Positions 45,246-53,930 are shown, counted from the first letter of the stretch. The stretch: 64,000 bases of DNA from Kitasatospora sp. NBC_01287 (GCF_026340565.1 NZ_JAPEPB010000001.1:372001-436000); one strand, 5' to 3'. Numbers and translations: made by a program. The notes: generated by a model not told the origin, from the sequence alone.

Positions 45246-45352
45246 GGGAGACGAGCCCGAGGCCGTCGGACGCCTTGTCGGTGCCGTGGTGCAGGATCAG
45301 CGGGTCGGCTGCGCAACACAGCGCGGCGCTTTCCCGGCTCTCCAATCGTCGG

Positions 45353-45396
45353 CTCTCCGACCCTTCACCATGAACTCTCCGACCCTTCACCATGAA
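45353..45396 (+). repeat. Perfect 22-bp tandem duplication before the DUF5713 gene
   Basis: Two identical 22-bp copies (45353-45374, 45375-45396), each ending ACCATGAA, immediately before the ribosome site of the next gene. Could affect its leader. Confidence 0.92.
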
Positions 45397-45408
45397 CAGA
45401 GGCCTCTC

Positions 45409-45750
45409 ATGCCGATCACGAACCCGCAGGTGGCGAAGTACCCGTTCCTGCAGCAGCTCTACGCGGACGACTACTTCCCGGATCACGTCCTCGACAAGTG
45501 CCGGGCCGTCCTGCTGGAGCTGTGCGAGCGGATCGAGGCGGAGCGGCCCGCGGACCTGGCGGCGCTCTACCTGCTCACGGAGCGGGCGACGGCCGAGTTC
45601 AACGCGCTGGAGGCGGAGTTCGAGGCAGCCGACAGTGAGATCGAGACCGTCGCGCGCGAGGAGATCGCCGAGGACTTCGGATTCGTGGCGGACGCCTACG
45701 GGTTCGAGGACGCGGACATCGAGGAGCTGATCGCCGGCCGGGAGTGGTGA
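45409..45750 (+). CDS. DUF5713 family protein
   Basis: 113 residues from ATG 45409 after AGAGG; the frame is open upstream but not coding-like. MPITNPQVAKYPFLQQLYADDYFPDHVLDKCRAVLLELCERIE matches small DUF5713-type proteins. The C-terminal half is very acidic and helical (EAEFEAADSEIETVAREEIAEDF). Cytosolic, function unknown. Confidence 0.75.
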   Translation: MPITNPQVAKYPFLQQLYADDYFPDHVLDKCRAVLLELCERIEAERPADLAALYLLTERATAEFNALEAEFEAADSEIETVAREEIAEDFGFVADAYGFEDADIEELIAGREW

Positions 45751-45891
45751 GGCGCCGCGGCGCGCGGCGGGGGCGGTACCGCGGGCGGTACTGCGGGCGA
45801 TACCGCGGGCGCGGCGGGGGTGCGCCGCCGCGGGTGAGCGGCGGGCGGCCCGGACCTGCCGGGCCTGCCGGCCACCTCACCTGACGGCTGG

Positions 45892-47160
45892 TCAGCTCAC
45901 CGCGGCGCCCGACCGGACGGCAACCAGCTCCGGCGGCACCGCGCCCAGCCACCAGGTGGGATCGGCGCTGCCGTCCGTGGTCCGGCCGTCGCGGTGCACG
46001 TAGTGGCGCACATCGCGGCCCGGCTCGGCGAGTTCGCCGTTCAGGGCGCGCTCCAGCCACTCGGCGCCGAACCGGAAGACCTCGGCCGCCACACCGCCCA
46101 GCGGGTGGAACTCGTTCTCGTAGACGCGCAGTTCCTTCGGCGCGCGGATCCGCTCGTAGCTGGCGATCGCCTGCTCCAGCTGGGTGAGCTCGTCGAACTC
46201 GCCGATGCCGTGGAGGACCGGGCAGGCGATGTCCTGGACCAGGTCGGCCAGCGGCATCCGCTCGGCGAGGTCGCGGTCGAAGGCGGCTTCGTCGGTGTAC
46301 CCGGCCATGTACATGTAGTTGTTCTTGAAGGTGGGCTGGGCGCGCTCGAAGATGGTCCGGAAGTCGCCGGTGACGGCCTCGAAGGCGGCGAGCGCGGCGA
46401 GGCGGTGGTCGGTGGCGGCGGCGCGCGAACCCCAGTAGCCGCTCATCGAGATGCCGAACATGCCGATCCGGTGCGGGTCGACCTCCGGCAGCGCGGCCAG
46501 GTGGTCGAGGTAGCGGCCGATCGCCCGCTCGTAGTTGGCGAGGTCGACGGTCAGGCCGCCGGCCCGGGTCTCCCCCTGGCCGGGACCCTCGATGGAGAGG
46601 GCGACCATGCCGCGCGAGGTGTAGTAGCGCTCGGCCGCGTAGATGTAGTCCTCCTTGATCATGTCCATCCCCGGGCCGAGGATGACCGCCGGGGCGTTGC
46701 GCACCTGCCCGGCGGGCAGGTGCAGCAGGGCGAAGATCCGGCTGCCCTCGAAGTCGAGGACCACCCGGCGGACCCGGTTGCCCCGCAGCGCGCCGAGGCG
46801 CTCGACGCAGTGGTCGGCCCGCGCGCGCAGCGCCGCCTTGCGCTGGTCGGTCGCGTCGAAGAGGGAGTACTGCGCACGGCCCCACATCACCGCCGCGCGC
46901 AGGTAGAGGTCGGCGGCGGTCTGCGCGAAGCCGCCCCGCTCGTGGTGGGCGGCCCGCTCCTCCGCCTGCCCGGCGACGGTGGCCCAGGCCTTGGGCAGCA
47001 TCGCACCGCTCTTGACCAGGGCGAAGACCTTGTCGAAGTCGGTGTGGTCGTGGCCGAGCTGCTCCAGGGTGCCCTTCGCCTCGGGGTGCAGCGCGTCGAA
47101 GCCGCCCTGGGCGAGGGCGATGTCCAGGGCCCAGCTCTGGCCGGTGGAACGGACGGTCAT
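45892..47160 (-). CDS. FrsA-like / 2,6-dihydroxypseudooxynicotine-hydrolase-like alpha/beta hydrolase
   Basis: 422 residues from ATG 47160 with GAGGAG six bases upstream. A helical N-terminal cap domain (residues about 1-130) precedes the alpha/beta domain (APAVILGPGMDMIKEDYIYAAERYYTSRGMVALSIEGPGQGET). The nucleophile serine lies in GMFGISMSGYWGSRAA (about 253) and the histidine probably in ENEFHPLGG. The family includes C-C bond hydrolases and esterases. Divergent from a marR gene, with MarR-type palindromes next to its start. Confidence 0.84.
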   Translation of the reverse strand: MTVRSTGQSWALDIALAQGGFDALHPEAKGTLEQLGHDHTDFDKVFALVKSGAMLPKAWATVAGQAEERAAHHERGGFAQTAADLYLRAAVMWGRAQYSLFDATDQRKAALRARADHCVERLGALRGNRVRRVVLDFEGSRIFALLHLPAGQVRNAPAVILGPGMDMIKEDYIYAAERYYTSRGMVALSIEGPGQGETRAGGLTVDLANYERAIGRYLDHLAALPEVDPHRIGMFGISMSGYWGSRAAATDHRLAALAAFEAVTGDFRTIFERAQPTFKNNYMYMAGYTDEAAFDRDLAERMPLADLVQDIACPVLHGIGEFDELTQLEQAIASYERIRAPKELRVYENEFHPLGGVAAEVFRFGAEWLERALNGELAEPGRDVRHYVHRDGRTTDGSADPTWWLGAVPPELVAVRSGAAVS

Positions 47161-47189
47161 GGGGTACTCCTCGGGGTGCGTCGCAATTG

Positions 47190-47216
47190 CTAAGTACTTA
47201 TTGACTAAGTACTTAG
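47190..47216. promoter_or_regulatory. Tandem palindromic operator TAAGTACTTA x2
   Basis: TAAGTACTTA (47191-47200) and CTAAGTACTTAG (47205-47216) are perfect palindromes with centres 15 bp apart. They lie between divergent esterase and marR genes and are AT-rich in this GC-rich genome. Very likely the MarR binding sites. Confidence 0.85.
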
Positions 47217-47284
47217 CCATTAAGCACGCGGGTTAGGCTCACTGTCAAACCCGCCGCCCCACCTGCCCCGGAGACGAACCGCCG

Positions 47285-47767
47285 ATGCCCGACGCCACCG
47301 CCGACCGCACCCCGGAGCCCGCACCCGACCACGGGCGGGCCGGCGACCTGGACCAGCTCGCCCGGGCCGCCTACCGACTGAGCGCGGCCGACGCCCGGCT
47401 GCGCGGCCGGGCCACCCGCACGCCGGGCGCGCTCTCCCTCACCCACGCCCGGGCGCTGCGCGCGCTGGCCGACCAGGGGCCGCTGCCGGTGGGCCGACTG
47501 GCCGCCGCCACCGAGACGACCGGCGCCGCAACCACCCAGCTGGTCAACGGGCTTGTCGCGGCCGGCTACGTCAGCCGGGAGCGCCCGCCGGGCGACAAGC
47601 GCTCCGTCCTGGTCACCCTCACCGAGGAGGGACGCCGGCGCCACGAGGAGCGCCAGGCCGTACTGCTCGACGCCCTGCGGGACTCGCTCACCCAGCACGA
47701 CAGCGCCGCCCTGGCAGCGGCCGCCGACGTGCTCGGGCGGCTGGCCGAGATCTACGACCTGCTCTGA
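47285..47767 (+). CDS. MarR-family transcriptional regulator
   Basis: 160 residues. Winged helix: SLTHARALRALADQGPLPVGRLAAATETTGAATTQLVNGLVAAGYVSRERPPGDKRSVLVTLTEEGRRR, with the wing DKRSVLV. Starts at ATG 47285. It should repress the divergent hydrolase and itself through the two palindromes at 47190-47216. Confidence 0.9.
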   Translation: MPDATADRTPEPAPDHGRAGDLDQLARAAYRLSAADARLRGRATRTPGALSLTHARALRALADQGPLPVGRLAAATETTGAATTQLVNGLVAAGYVSRERPPGDKRSVLVTLTEEGRRRHEERQAVLLDALRDSLTQHDSAALAAAADVLGRLAEIYDLL

Positions 47768-47871
47768 CGACGCGTCAGGCGGAGCGGCAGGCGGAGCGGC
47801 AGGGGATGCGCCGGGGGATTCGCCGAGGGATGCGTCCGAGGGCGCGGCCCCGCGGTGGCCCGCGATCGCGA

Positions 47872-47877
47872 TACGGT
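47872..47877 (+). promoter_or_regulatory. Possible -10 of a leaderless padR mRNA
   Basis: TACGGT lies 6 nt before ATG 47884, and no ribosome site precedes that ATG. This mirrors the permease gene at 19.7 kb. Confidence 0.35.
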
Positions 47878-47883
47878 CGCCGC

Positions 47884-48399
47884 ATGGCTGACACCCGGCT
47901 GACCACGCCCTCCTTCCTCGTCCTCGGCATCATCGACAAGCTGGGCGAGGCCACTCCGTACGACGTGAAGGTCGAGGCCGCCCGCACGGTGGCACCGTTC
48001 TGGTCGATGCCGCACGCGCAGGTGTACGCGCAGTGCGACCGGCTCGCGGAAGCGGGCCTGCTCTCGGAGGTCCGGCAGACGGGCGGGCGCAACCGGCGGC
48101 TGATGAGGCTGACCGACGCCGGGCGGGCGACCCTGGCGCAGTGGCTCGCCGACCCCACCTTCGTACCGGTCGAGGCCCGCGAGCGCGGCATCCTGAAGCT
48201 CTGGTTCGGTGCCCGACCGGCGGTGCTCGCCCCCGAGCAACTCACCGAGCACCACCGCACGCTGAGCGAGTACGAGGGACTCGCCGAGAGCGTCGGCACC
48301 CTGCTGACCAGCGGTCAGCGCGAGGCGCTGGAGTTCGGGATCCGCTACGAGCGGATGATGGTCGACTTCTGGGAGTGGGTCGCGCAGCGCGACTCGTGA
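47884..48399 (+). CDS. PadR-family transcriptional regulator
   Basis: 171 residues from ATG 47884. Winged helix: TPSFLVLGIIDKLGEATPYDVKVEAARTVAPFWSMPHAQVYAQCDRLAEAGLLSEVRQTGGRNRRLMRLTDAG, then a C-terminal dimerisation helix pair typical of PadR subfamily 2. The nearby large palindrome at 48564-48596, before the DUF2306 gene, is its probable operator. Upstream frame to 47806 is Arg-rich and judged noncoding. Confidence 0.88.
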   Translation: MADTRLTTPSFLVLGIIDKLGEATPYDVKVEAARTVAPFWSMPHAQVYAQCDRLAEAGLLSEVRQTGGRNRRLMRLTDAGRATLAQWLADPTFVPVEARERGILKLWFGARPAVLAPEQLTEHHRTLSEYEGLAESVGTLLTSGQREALEFGIRYERMMVDFWEWVAQRDS

Positions 48400-48563
48400 C
48401 GCCGCGAGGTGCACCAAGGCCGCCAAGGCTGCCAAGGCCACCACCGCCGCCAAAGCCACCAAGGCCCACCACAACCGCGCAGGACCCAGCGCGACCGGAC
48501 GCGCGATCCCCTCCTCCTCGGATGTCCGCCGCGGGCGTTGACCGCGGGGCGGACCGCCGCTAC

Positions 48564-48596
48564 CTTCTCGATAGTCCTTTCTGGACTATCGAGAAG
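48564..48596. promoter_or_regulatory. 33-bp inverted repeat before the DUF2306 gene
   Basis: Arms 48564-48577 (CTTCTCGATAGTCC) and 48583-48596 are perfectly complementary with a 5-bp centre. It is AT-rich relative to its surroundings and 24 bp before the start codon. Best explained as an operator for the adjacent PadR protein; it could also form an RNA hairpin. Confidence 0.8.
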
Positions 48597-48620
48597 AGAG
48601 CAGTGCCCGAGGGAGCCGCC

Positions 48621-49847
48621 GTGAACCGTCTCAGGAAGGTCGCCTGGGGACGCGTCGCCACGATCACCGTGGTGCTCGTCTGCCTGGGTTACGCACCGAT
48701 CGCGATGACCGAGCTGTGGCCCTACGCACACCCGGGCGCACCGGCGTTCGGCCAGTGGATCCTGGCGCGCACGGTGTCGCCGAAGTACGTCGCCGACGCG
48801 CTCGCCACCCGGATCGGGCCGTACGGGCGCAGCCTGGTCCCGCTGATCGTCCACTCCGTGCTGGGCGGCCTGCTGATGCTGCTCGGGCCGGTCCAGCTGC
48901 TCTCGGCCCTGCGGCGCCGGGTCCGGCTGCACCGGGCGAGCGGGGTGGTCTTCGCGCTGACGGTCTACGCCTCGATGGCGGGCGCCGCGCTCTACCTGGC
49001 GCGCACCGCGCCGGCCGACGCCTTCGGCGGCGCGGCGTTCTGGATCGTGCTCGCCACCATCCTGGTCGGCACCGTGCTGAGCGTGAGCTTCGGGATCCTC
49101 GCCGCCGTCGGGCGCTTCCCCGACCTGCACCAGCGCTGGATGCTGCTCTGCTACGGCTTCCTGATGACCGCTCCGCTGCTGCGGCTGGAGTGGGGAGTGC
49201 TCCCGTGGGTGCTGCCGGGCCTCTCGATGGCGCAGGTGAACCAGGTGGCGATCATGCACCTCGGCTCCCTGGTCACCTTCGGCGCGCTGCTCGCCTCCCG
49301 CGCGCTGGACAAGCGGGAGAGGGTCCCCGGCGTGACCGGGAGCTGGGTGCCGCTGCCGGTGCTGGCCCTGGCCCACCTCGCCGGCGCCGTGGCACTGGCC
49401 TGGATCGTCCGCTCGTACCTCGGCTGGGGCGCCACCGGGCACCGCCTGCTGGCCGCCTACCTGCTGCCCTACGCGGCGGTCTACGCGGTGCTGCTGGTGC
49501 GCCAGTGGCGCGCGGCGCGGGCCGGGCACACCTGGGCGCGCGAGGAGTGGCGCCTGCACCTCACCGCGCTCTGCCTGGCCCCCGTGCTCTCCGCCGGGGC
49601 GGCGCTCCCCCTCCAGCACTCCCTCGGCCTGGACCGGCAGACCGCGCTCTGCGCCGGGGTCGCCATCGGCTGCGGGATGCTCGCGTTCACGGCCACCACG
49701 GTGGTGAGCCTGCGCGTGATGTACGGGCGCGAAGTGCTCGAACGGGCCGAGCCGGCGGCCGCCCGGCGCACGCGACCGGCGGCCGCCACCGCCACCGCCA
49801 CCGCCACCGCCACAGAACTCGACGGTTTCCACGGAGGTGTCCGATGA
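48621..49847 (+). CDS. DUF2306 family membrane protein
   Basis: 408 residues from GTG 48621 (GAGGGAG upstream; GTG 48603 is an alternative). About 10 hydrophobic segments. The DUF2306 core is HSVLGGLLMLLGPVQLLSALRRRVRLHRASGVVFALTVYAS and DLHQRWMLLCYGFLMTAPLLRLEWG, with histidines that may bind haem. The C terminus has an (AT)n tail from a GCCACC hexamer repeat (49785-49814). Function unknown. It probably forms an operon with the next gene (ATGA overlap at 49844) under the PadR operator. Confidence 0.82.
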   Translation: MNRLRKVAWGRVATITVVLVCLGYAPIAMTELWPYAHPGAPAFGQWILARTVSPKYVADALATRIGPYGRSLVPLIVHSVLGGLLMLLGPVQLLSALRRRVRLHRASGVVFALTVYASMAGAALYLARTAPADAFGGAAFWIVLATILVGTVLSVSFGILAAVGRFPDLHQRWMLLCYGFLMTAPLLRLEWGVLPWVLPGLSMAQVNQVAIMHLGSLVTFGALLASRALDKRERVPGVTGSWVPLPVLALAHLAGAVALAWIVRSYLGWGATGHRLLAAYLLPYAAVYAVLLVRQWRAARAGHTWAREEWRLHLTALCLAPVLSAGAALPLQHSLGLDRQTALCAGVAIGCGMLAFTATTVVSLRVMYGREVLERAEPAAARRTRPAAATATATATATELDGFHGGVR

Positions 49848-50767
49848 GCAGCAGTCAGACAGACCCGGTGGAGCCGGAGTCCGGCGGACGCGAGCTGACC
49901 CCGGGCGTCACCATGCTGGCCACCACCGTGGCGGTGGTCAGCCTGCTGGTCGGCACCCTGATGGCGGGCGTGAGCCTCAGCGGCCACGTGTTCGGCGCCT
50001 GGCAGTCGCCCGGGCCGGTGAGTCAGGGACTGGTCGGCGCGGCCATGCTCGGCGTCTGCCCCGGCCTCTTCAGCATCGGCCGGGCCGGGCTCTGGGAGGA
50101 GGTGCGGACCCTCGTCCTGCCGCTCGCCATCGTGCTGGTGGGCCTGCTCGCCGTGACGCTGCTCAACGGCGGCCGGCTCCAGGTGGTCCGCGGCGGTCCG
50201 ATCATTCTGGTCTTCTTCAGCCTCGGCTGGGTGGCCGTGCTGGGCGTGCTCGGGCTGTGCGCGGTCGGCTGCCTGCTGTGGCAGTACCTCCGGCCCGCCC
50301 GGCCGCTGCCGACCCGGGTCGCGCCGCTGCCCGCCTGGTCGAGGCCGGCGCTGGCGGTGCTCGGTTCGGGCTGGTTCGGGATCGGGGCGGGCCTGCTGGT
50401 CGACCCCGGATTCTGGTCGGCCCTCGTCCCGTGGCAGCTCGATCGCCCGGACGCCCAGGCCCTGGGCGTCTGGGGCCTCGCCCTCGGTGTCGGCGTGCTC
50501 GGCGCGCTGGCCGAGGACGACCTGACCCGCACCCGGCCCGCGCTGCTCGCCCTGCCGGGCGTCGCGGTGGCGGTCGCCGTGGTGCTGACCGTGCGCGGCT
50601 CCCAGGTGCGGTGGGCCTCGGCGGCGGGCGTCTCGCTGATCACCCTGGTCGGCGGCCTGCTGGTGGCGGGCCTGACCGGGCAGTGGCTGCTCTCCCGGCG
50701 GGCGGCGGCGGTGGTGATGGCGGCGGCGGTGACGACGGCGGCGGGTGCGACGGATCCGGCGCGGTAG
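49844..50767 (+). CDS. Multi-pass membrane protein, unknown function
   Basis: 307 residues from ATG 49844, overlapping the DUF2306 stop by four bases, with GGAGG upstream. About eight hydrophobic helices, for example VTMLATTVAVVSLLVGTLMAG, TLVLPLAIVLVGLLAVTLL and IILVFFSLGWVAVLGVLGLCAVGCLLW. No family recognised. Likely works with the DUF2306 protein. Confidence 0.72.
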   Translation: MSSSQTDPVEPESGGRELTPGVTMLATTVAVVSLLVGTLMAGVSLSGHVFGAWQSPGPVSQGLVGAAMLGVCPGLFSIGRAGLWEEVRTLVLPLAIVLVGLLAVTLLNGGRLQVVRGGPIILVFFSLGWVAVLGVLGLCAVGCLLWQYLRPARPLPTRVAPLPAWSRPALAVLGSGWFGIGAGLLVDPGFWSALVPWQLDRPDAQALGVWGLALGVGVLGALAEDDLTRTRPALLALPGVAVAVAVVLTVRGSQVRWASAAGVSLITLVGGLLVAGLTGQWLLSRRAAAVVMAAAVTTAAGATDPAR

Positions 50768-50821
50768 TGGCGTTGAACGACCGTCAAGCGGGCCCCGTCA
50801 AAAGGGCCGTCGAGCGGGCCG

Positions 50822-51868
50822 TCAGGAGGCCGGGGCGGGGTCTCGCCAGATGTCCATCGGGACGGCGCGGACCGCGCGTCCCTCCGCGTCCAGGATCCGG
50901 CCCATCCGCTTCACGGTGCGCAGCGACACCCGGCGCTCGGCCACCCGCAGGTCGGGGAACCTGCGTGCGAGAGCGGTTTCCAACCGCTGGACGTCGGCGA
51001 GGGAGCGCTGCCAGACGGAGAGCACGAGGTTGTGCGCGCCGGTGACGGACACGCACAGCCGGATCTCGGGGAGTCTGGCCAGCTGCGGGCCGACCTCGTC
51101 GAGCCGGTCCGGGGGAAGGTCGGCCCGGAAGGTCGCCAGGACCGGCCGCCCGGCGTCGCGGGCGGCGATCTCGCAGCGGAAGCGGATCGCGTCGGAGGCG
51201 GCCAGCCGGTCCAGGCGCCGGCGCAGCGTGGACGGGCTGAGCCCGGTGGCGGCGGCCAGCTCGGCCTGGTCGAGGCGGCCGTCGACGCCCAGCCTGATGA
51301 GCAACTCACGGTCTTCTTCGCGGACTTCAGCTCGCGCTCCGGACGGTGGCCCATGGCCCGCCGGGTGATCGTCGTGCAGCTCCACGCGCTGGGCGGGGTC
51401 CAGTGAGTCCAGTCGCCAGCGGATCCCCTCGGCGTAGAAGCCGGTTGCCAGGTGAACGCGGACGGCGTTGACCCCGGGGAGCCGGCCGAGCCGTTCGGTG
51501 GTGTACCGGGAGACCAGCGCCAGGTCGGTGAAGGCCGCGGTGACGACGAGGTCGCAGCCCTGGGAGTGATGCTCGATGCTCATCACGTGCGGGTCCTCGG
51601 CCAGTTCGTCGGCGATCTGCCGGAGCCGGTCGGGAGCGCAGTCGAGGTCGAGGTAGGCGATGCACCCGCGGTCCTCGGGGTGCGGCAGACCGTAGGCGGT
51701 CACCCAGGCGATCCCGGCCTGCGAGAGCCGGCGCCAGCGGCGGGCCGCGGTGACCGGGCTGATCCCGAGGGTCTGGCCGAGTAGTGACCAGGGTGCCCGG
51801 GGCCGCAGCTGCAGCGCGTTCACCAGGGCGAGGTCCAGCTCGTCCGCTGTCACGTCGCGGCCGGTCAT
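50822..51868 (-). CDS. Lrp/AsnC-family regulator with two tandem AsnC units
   Basis: 348 residues, about twice the usual Lrp length. Two winged helices are visible: ALVNALQLRPRAPWSLLGQTLGISPVTAARRWRRLSQAGI near the N terminus, and LLIRLGVDGRLDQAELAAATGLSPSTLRRRLDRLAASDAI near residue 195. Each is followed by an AsnC ligand-type half. ATG 51868 has a weak ribosome site. Divergent from the M20 amidohydrolase, which it probably controls in response to an amino acid or derivative. Confidence 0.9.
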   Translation of the reverse strand: MTGRDVTADELDLALVNALQLRPRAPWSLLGQTLGISPVTAARRWRRLSQAGIAWVTAYGLPHPEDRGCIAYLDLDCAPDRLRQIADELAEDPHVMSIEHHSQGCDLVVTAAFTDLALVSRYTTERLGRLPGVNAVRVHLATGFYAEGIRWRLDSLDPAQRVELHDDHPAGHGPPSGARAEVREEDRELLIRLGVDGRLDQAELAAATGLSPSTLRRRLDRLAASDAIRFRCEIAARDAGRPVLATFRADLPPDRLDEVGPQLARLPEIRLCVSVTGAHNLVLSVWQRSLADVQRLETALARRFPDLRVAERRVSLRTVKRMGRILDAEGRAVRAVPMDIWRDPAPAS

Positions 51869-51946
51869 CGTGGACCGCCGGTCATCGTCGACCTCTGGTG
51901 GATTCGTTCATCAGATGGCCTCCTCATGGCGCAATCCTGCGAAATC

Positions 51947-51961
51947 GCGGGAAACTCCCGC
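51947..51961. promoter_or_regulatory. Inverted repeat in the asnC/amidohydrolase intergenic region
   Basis: GCGGGA-AAC-TCCCGC is perfect over 6-bp arms, in a locally A-rich stretch between the two divergent starts. Candidate regulator site. Confidence 0.45.
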
Positions 51962-52034
51962 CGCGAGATCCAGAATCACCGAACAAGATCGCTCTGCACA
52001 AGTTCCCGCCGCAGCGGGTTCGATGGAGGTACCT

Positions 52035-53219
52035 GTGTCCCTGCACGACGACGCTCTCACTCTGGCCCCGGACCTGGTCCGGCTCCGCCACGACCTGCAC
52101 CGGTTCCCCGAGCTGGGCCTCGACCTCCCGCGCACCCAGGAGCGGGTGCTGCGGGCCCTCGACGGACTGCCGCTGGAGGTGAGCCAGGGCTCCGCGCTGA
52201 GTTCGGTCACCGCTGTGCTGCGCGGCGGCCGACCGGGGCCGGTGGTGCTGCTGCGCGGCGACATGGACGGCCTGCCGGTCGCCGAGAAGGCCCCGCTGCC
52301 GTTCGCCGCCGACAACGGCGCCATGCACGCGTGCGGACACGATCTGCACACCGCCATGCTCGCGGGCGCGGCACACCTGCTGGCCGCTCGGCGGGAGCAG
52401 CTCCACGGCGACGTGGTCTTCATGTTCCAGCCCGGCGAGGAAGGCTCGGACGGCGCCGGCGCCATGCTGGCCGAGGGTGTGCTGGACGCGGCGGGCCGGC
52501 GCCCGGTCGCCGCCTACGCCCTGCACGTCGCGTCGGCCATGCCGCACGGGGAGTTCGGCTCCCGGCGCGGACCGATCCTCGCCGCCTCCGATGCGCTGAA
52601 CGTCACCGTCCACGGTGCGGGCGGCCACGGCTCGGCACCGCATCGGGCCAAGGACCCCATCCCGGCGGCCTGCGAGATGATCACCGCCCTGCAGACCATG
52701 GTGACCCGCCGCTTCGACGTGTTCGATCCGGTGGTGGTCACCGTCGGACTGATCCAGGCCGGCACCCAGCGCAACATCATCCCCGAGACCGCCTACTTCG
52801 AGGCGACCGTGCGCACCTTCTCCGCCGAGGCGCGGTCCAAGGTCGCCGACGCCGCGTCGGAGCTGGTCAGGGCCATCGCGGCCGCCCACGGCCTGCGGGC
52901 GGAGGTGGAGTACCTGCCCGGGTACCCGGTGACCGTGACCGACGGGGCCGAGACCGACTTCCTGGCCGACACCGTCCGAGACGTCTTCGGCGAGGAGCGC
53001 TACCAGCCGATGCCGAACCCGATGACCGGGGCGGAGGACTTCTCCCGGGTCCTTGACACCGTTCCGGGCTCCTTCGTGTGGCTCGGCGCTGCCCCGAAGG
53101 GGACCGACCCCGACAGCCTGCCGCTCAACCACTCCCCCTACGCGGAGTTCGACGACGCGGTGCTCCCCGACGGAGCCGCGCTCCTCGCCGAACTCGCCAC
53201 CCGCCGCCTCGCGGCCTGA
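52035..53219 (+). CDS. M20-family amidohydrolase (hippurate hydrolase-like)
   Basis: 394 residues from GTG 52035, set by GGAGG five bases upstream. Metal ligands and signatures: LRGDMDGLPVAEK, MHACGHDLHTAMLAGAAHLL, MFQPGEEGSDGAGAMLAEG, MTGAEDFSRVL and LNHSPYAEFDD. The family (AmhX/HipO-like) cleaves N-acyl amino acids in the cytosol. The AsnC-type regulator upstream and the NTF2-like gene 32 bp downstream fit amino acid or conjugate catabolism. Confidence 0.92.
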   Translation: MSLHDDALTLAPDLVRLRHDLHRFPELGLDLPRTQERVLRALDGLPLEVSQGSALSSVTAVLRGGRPGPVVLLRGDMDGLPVAEKAPLPFAADNGAMHACGHDLHTAMLAGAAHLLAARREQLHGDVVFMFQPGEEGSDGAGAMLAEGVLDAAGRRPVAAYALHVASAMPHGEFGSRRGPILAASDALNVTVHGAGGHGSAPHRAKDPIPAACEMITALQTMVTRRFDVFDPVVVTVGLIQAGTQRNIIPETAYFEATVRTFSAEARSKVADAASELVRAIAAAHGLRAEVEYLPGYPVTVTDGAETDFLADTVRDVFGEERYQPMPNPMTGAEDFSRVLDTVPGSFVWLGAAPKGTDPDSLPLNHSPYAEFDDAVLPDGAALLAELATRRLAA

Positions 53220-53251
53220 ACCCGTACACCGAGGAAGGAACGATCACGCAC

Positions 53252-53578
53252 ATGACCGAACCGCGCGACGTGGTCGAGCAGCAGCTCGCCGCCTACAACA
53301 GCCACGACATCGACGCTTTCGTCGCCACCTACGCCGAGGACGTCACGGTCCACCGGGCCAACGGCACCCGACTGCGGGGCCGGCCGGCTCTGCGTGACAG
53401 GTACGTCGGACAGTTCGCCGAAGGCCGCTGCCGGGCGGAGATCGTGGGGCGGCTCAGCGAAGGCGACTGGGTGGTCGACCACGAAGTCGCCCACGGCCTG
53501 GCCGAGGAGCCGGTCCGCGTCCTGGTGGCCTACCGGGTGCGCGAAGGCCTCATCGACCGCGTCGACTTCCTCAACTGA
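53252..53578 (+). CDS. NTF2-like (SnoaL-fold) small protein
   Basis: 108 residues from ATG 53252 (GAGGAAGGA upstream). RDVVEQQLAAYNSHDIDAFVATYAEDVTVHRANGTRLRGRPALRDRYVGQF is the typical cone-fold start. The family includes ketosteroid isomerase-like enzymes and binding proteins. It is probably cotranscribed with the amidohydrolase. The substrate is unknown. A weak 9-bp hairpin at 53598-53627 follows. Confidence 0.82.
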   Translation: MTEPRDVVEQQLAAYNSHDIDAFVATYAEDVTVHRANGTRLRGRPALRDRYVGQFAEGRCRAEIVGRLSEGDWVVDHEVAHGLAEEPVRVLVAYRVREGLIDRVDFLN

Positions 53579-53688
53579 GCAGCACCGGCCGACGCCCCCG
53601 GCCCCGCACCACCGAGTACGGGGCCGGCAGCCTGTTCTGACCGCTCACCGCCCAAGACGCTGGCGCGTTGCTCACACCGACCTCTGAA

Positions 53689-53724
53689 AAACAGAAGACC
53701 CCAGGTGACTGGGGTCTTCTGTTT
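53689..53724 (-). terminator. Terminator of the tRNA-Leu gene
   Basis: A 14-bp perfect stem (53691-53704 with 53709-53722), extendable by A-T pairs, is followed on the minus strand by a T5 run. It is the only U-tract terminator I noticed in the window. Confidence 0.9.
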
Positions 53725-53810
53725 GGTGCGCGAGGGGGGAGTTGAACCCCCACGCCCTTTCGGGCACTGGAACCTGAATCCAGCGCGTCTGCCTATTCCG
53801 CCACCCGCGC
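53724..53810 (-). tRNA. tRNA-Leu (anticodon CAG)
   Basis: 87 nt including an encoded CCA. The acceptor stem pairs GCGCGGG with CTCGCGC. The anticodon loop reads TTCAGGT within a GGA/TCC stem. A long variable arm (TGCCCGAAAGGGCGT) marks class II, and the T arm contains GGTTCAACTCC. No integrase or duplicated 3' end is found nearby, so there is no sign of an integrated element. Confidence 0.97.
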
Positions 53811-53902
53811 ATTGGTGCTGAGAGAAATATTAGCGGATCTTCCGGACCACTCCGCACCACGTCGACGCCACGACTGCGGCCCGGCACGGCCCGGCCCGGG
53901 CG

Positions 53903-53930
53903 CCGGCAGCCGGCAGCCGGCAGCCGGCAG
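53903..53930. repeat. Heptamer CCGGCAG x4
   Basis: Four perfect tandem copies in the gap between tRNA-Leu and efeU. The remaining gap holds no gene. Confidence 0.85.

Noticed and set aside
48410-48500. Lys/Ala-rich frame resembling a histone-like tail (KAAKAAK) after padR
   Set aside because: No start codon with ribosome site and no globular domain. It arises from a short GCCAAGGCC-type DNA repeat.
53724-53810. tRNA-Leu as an attachment site of an integrated element
   Set aside because: No integrase gene and no repeat of the tRNA 3' end was noticed in the window. The neighbouring genes are ordinary chromosomal ones.
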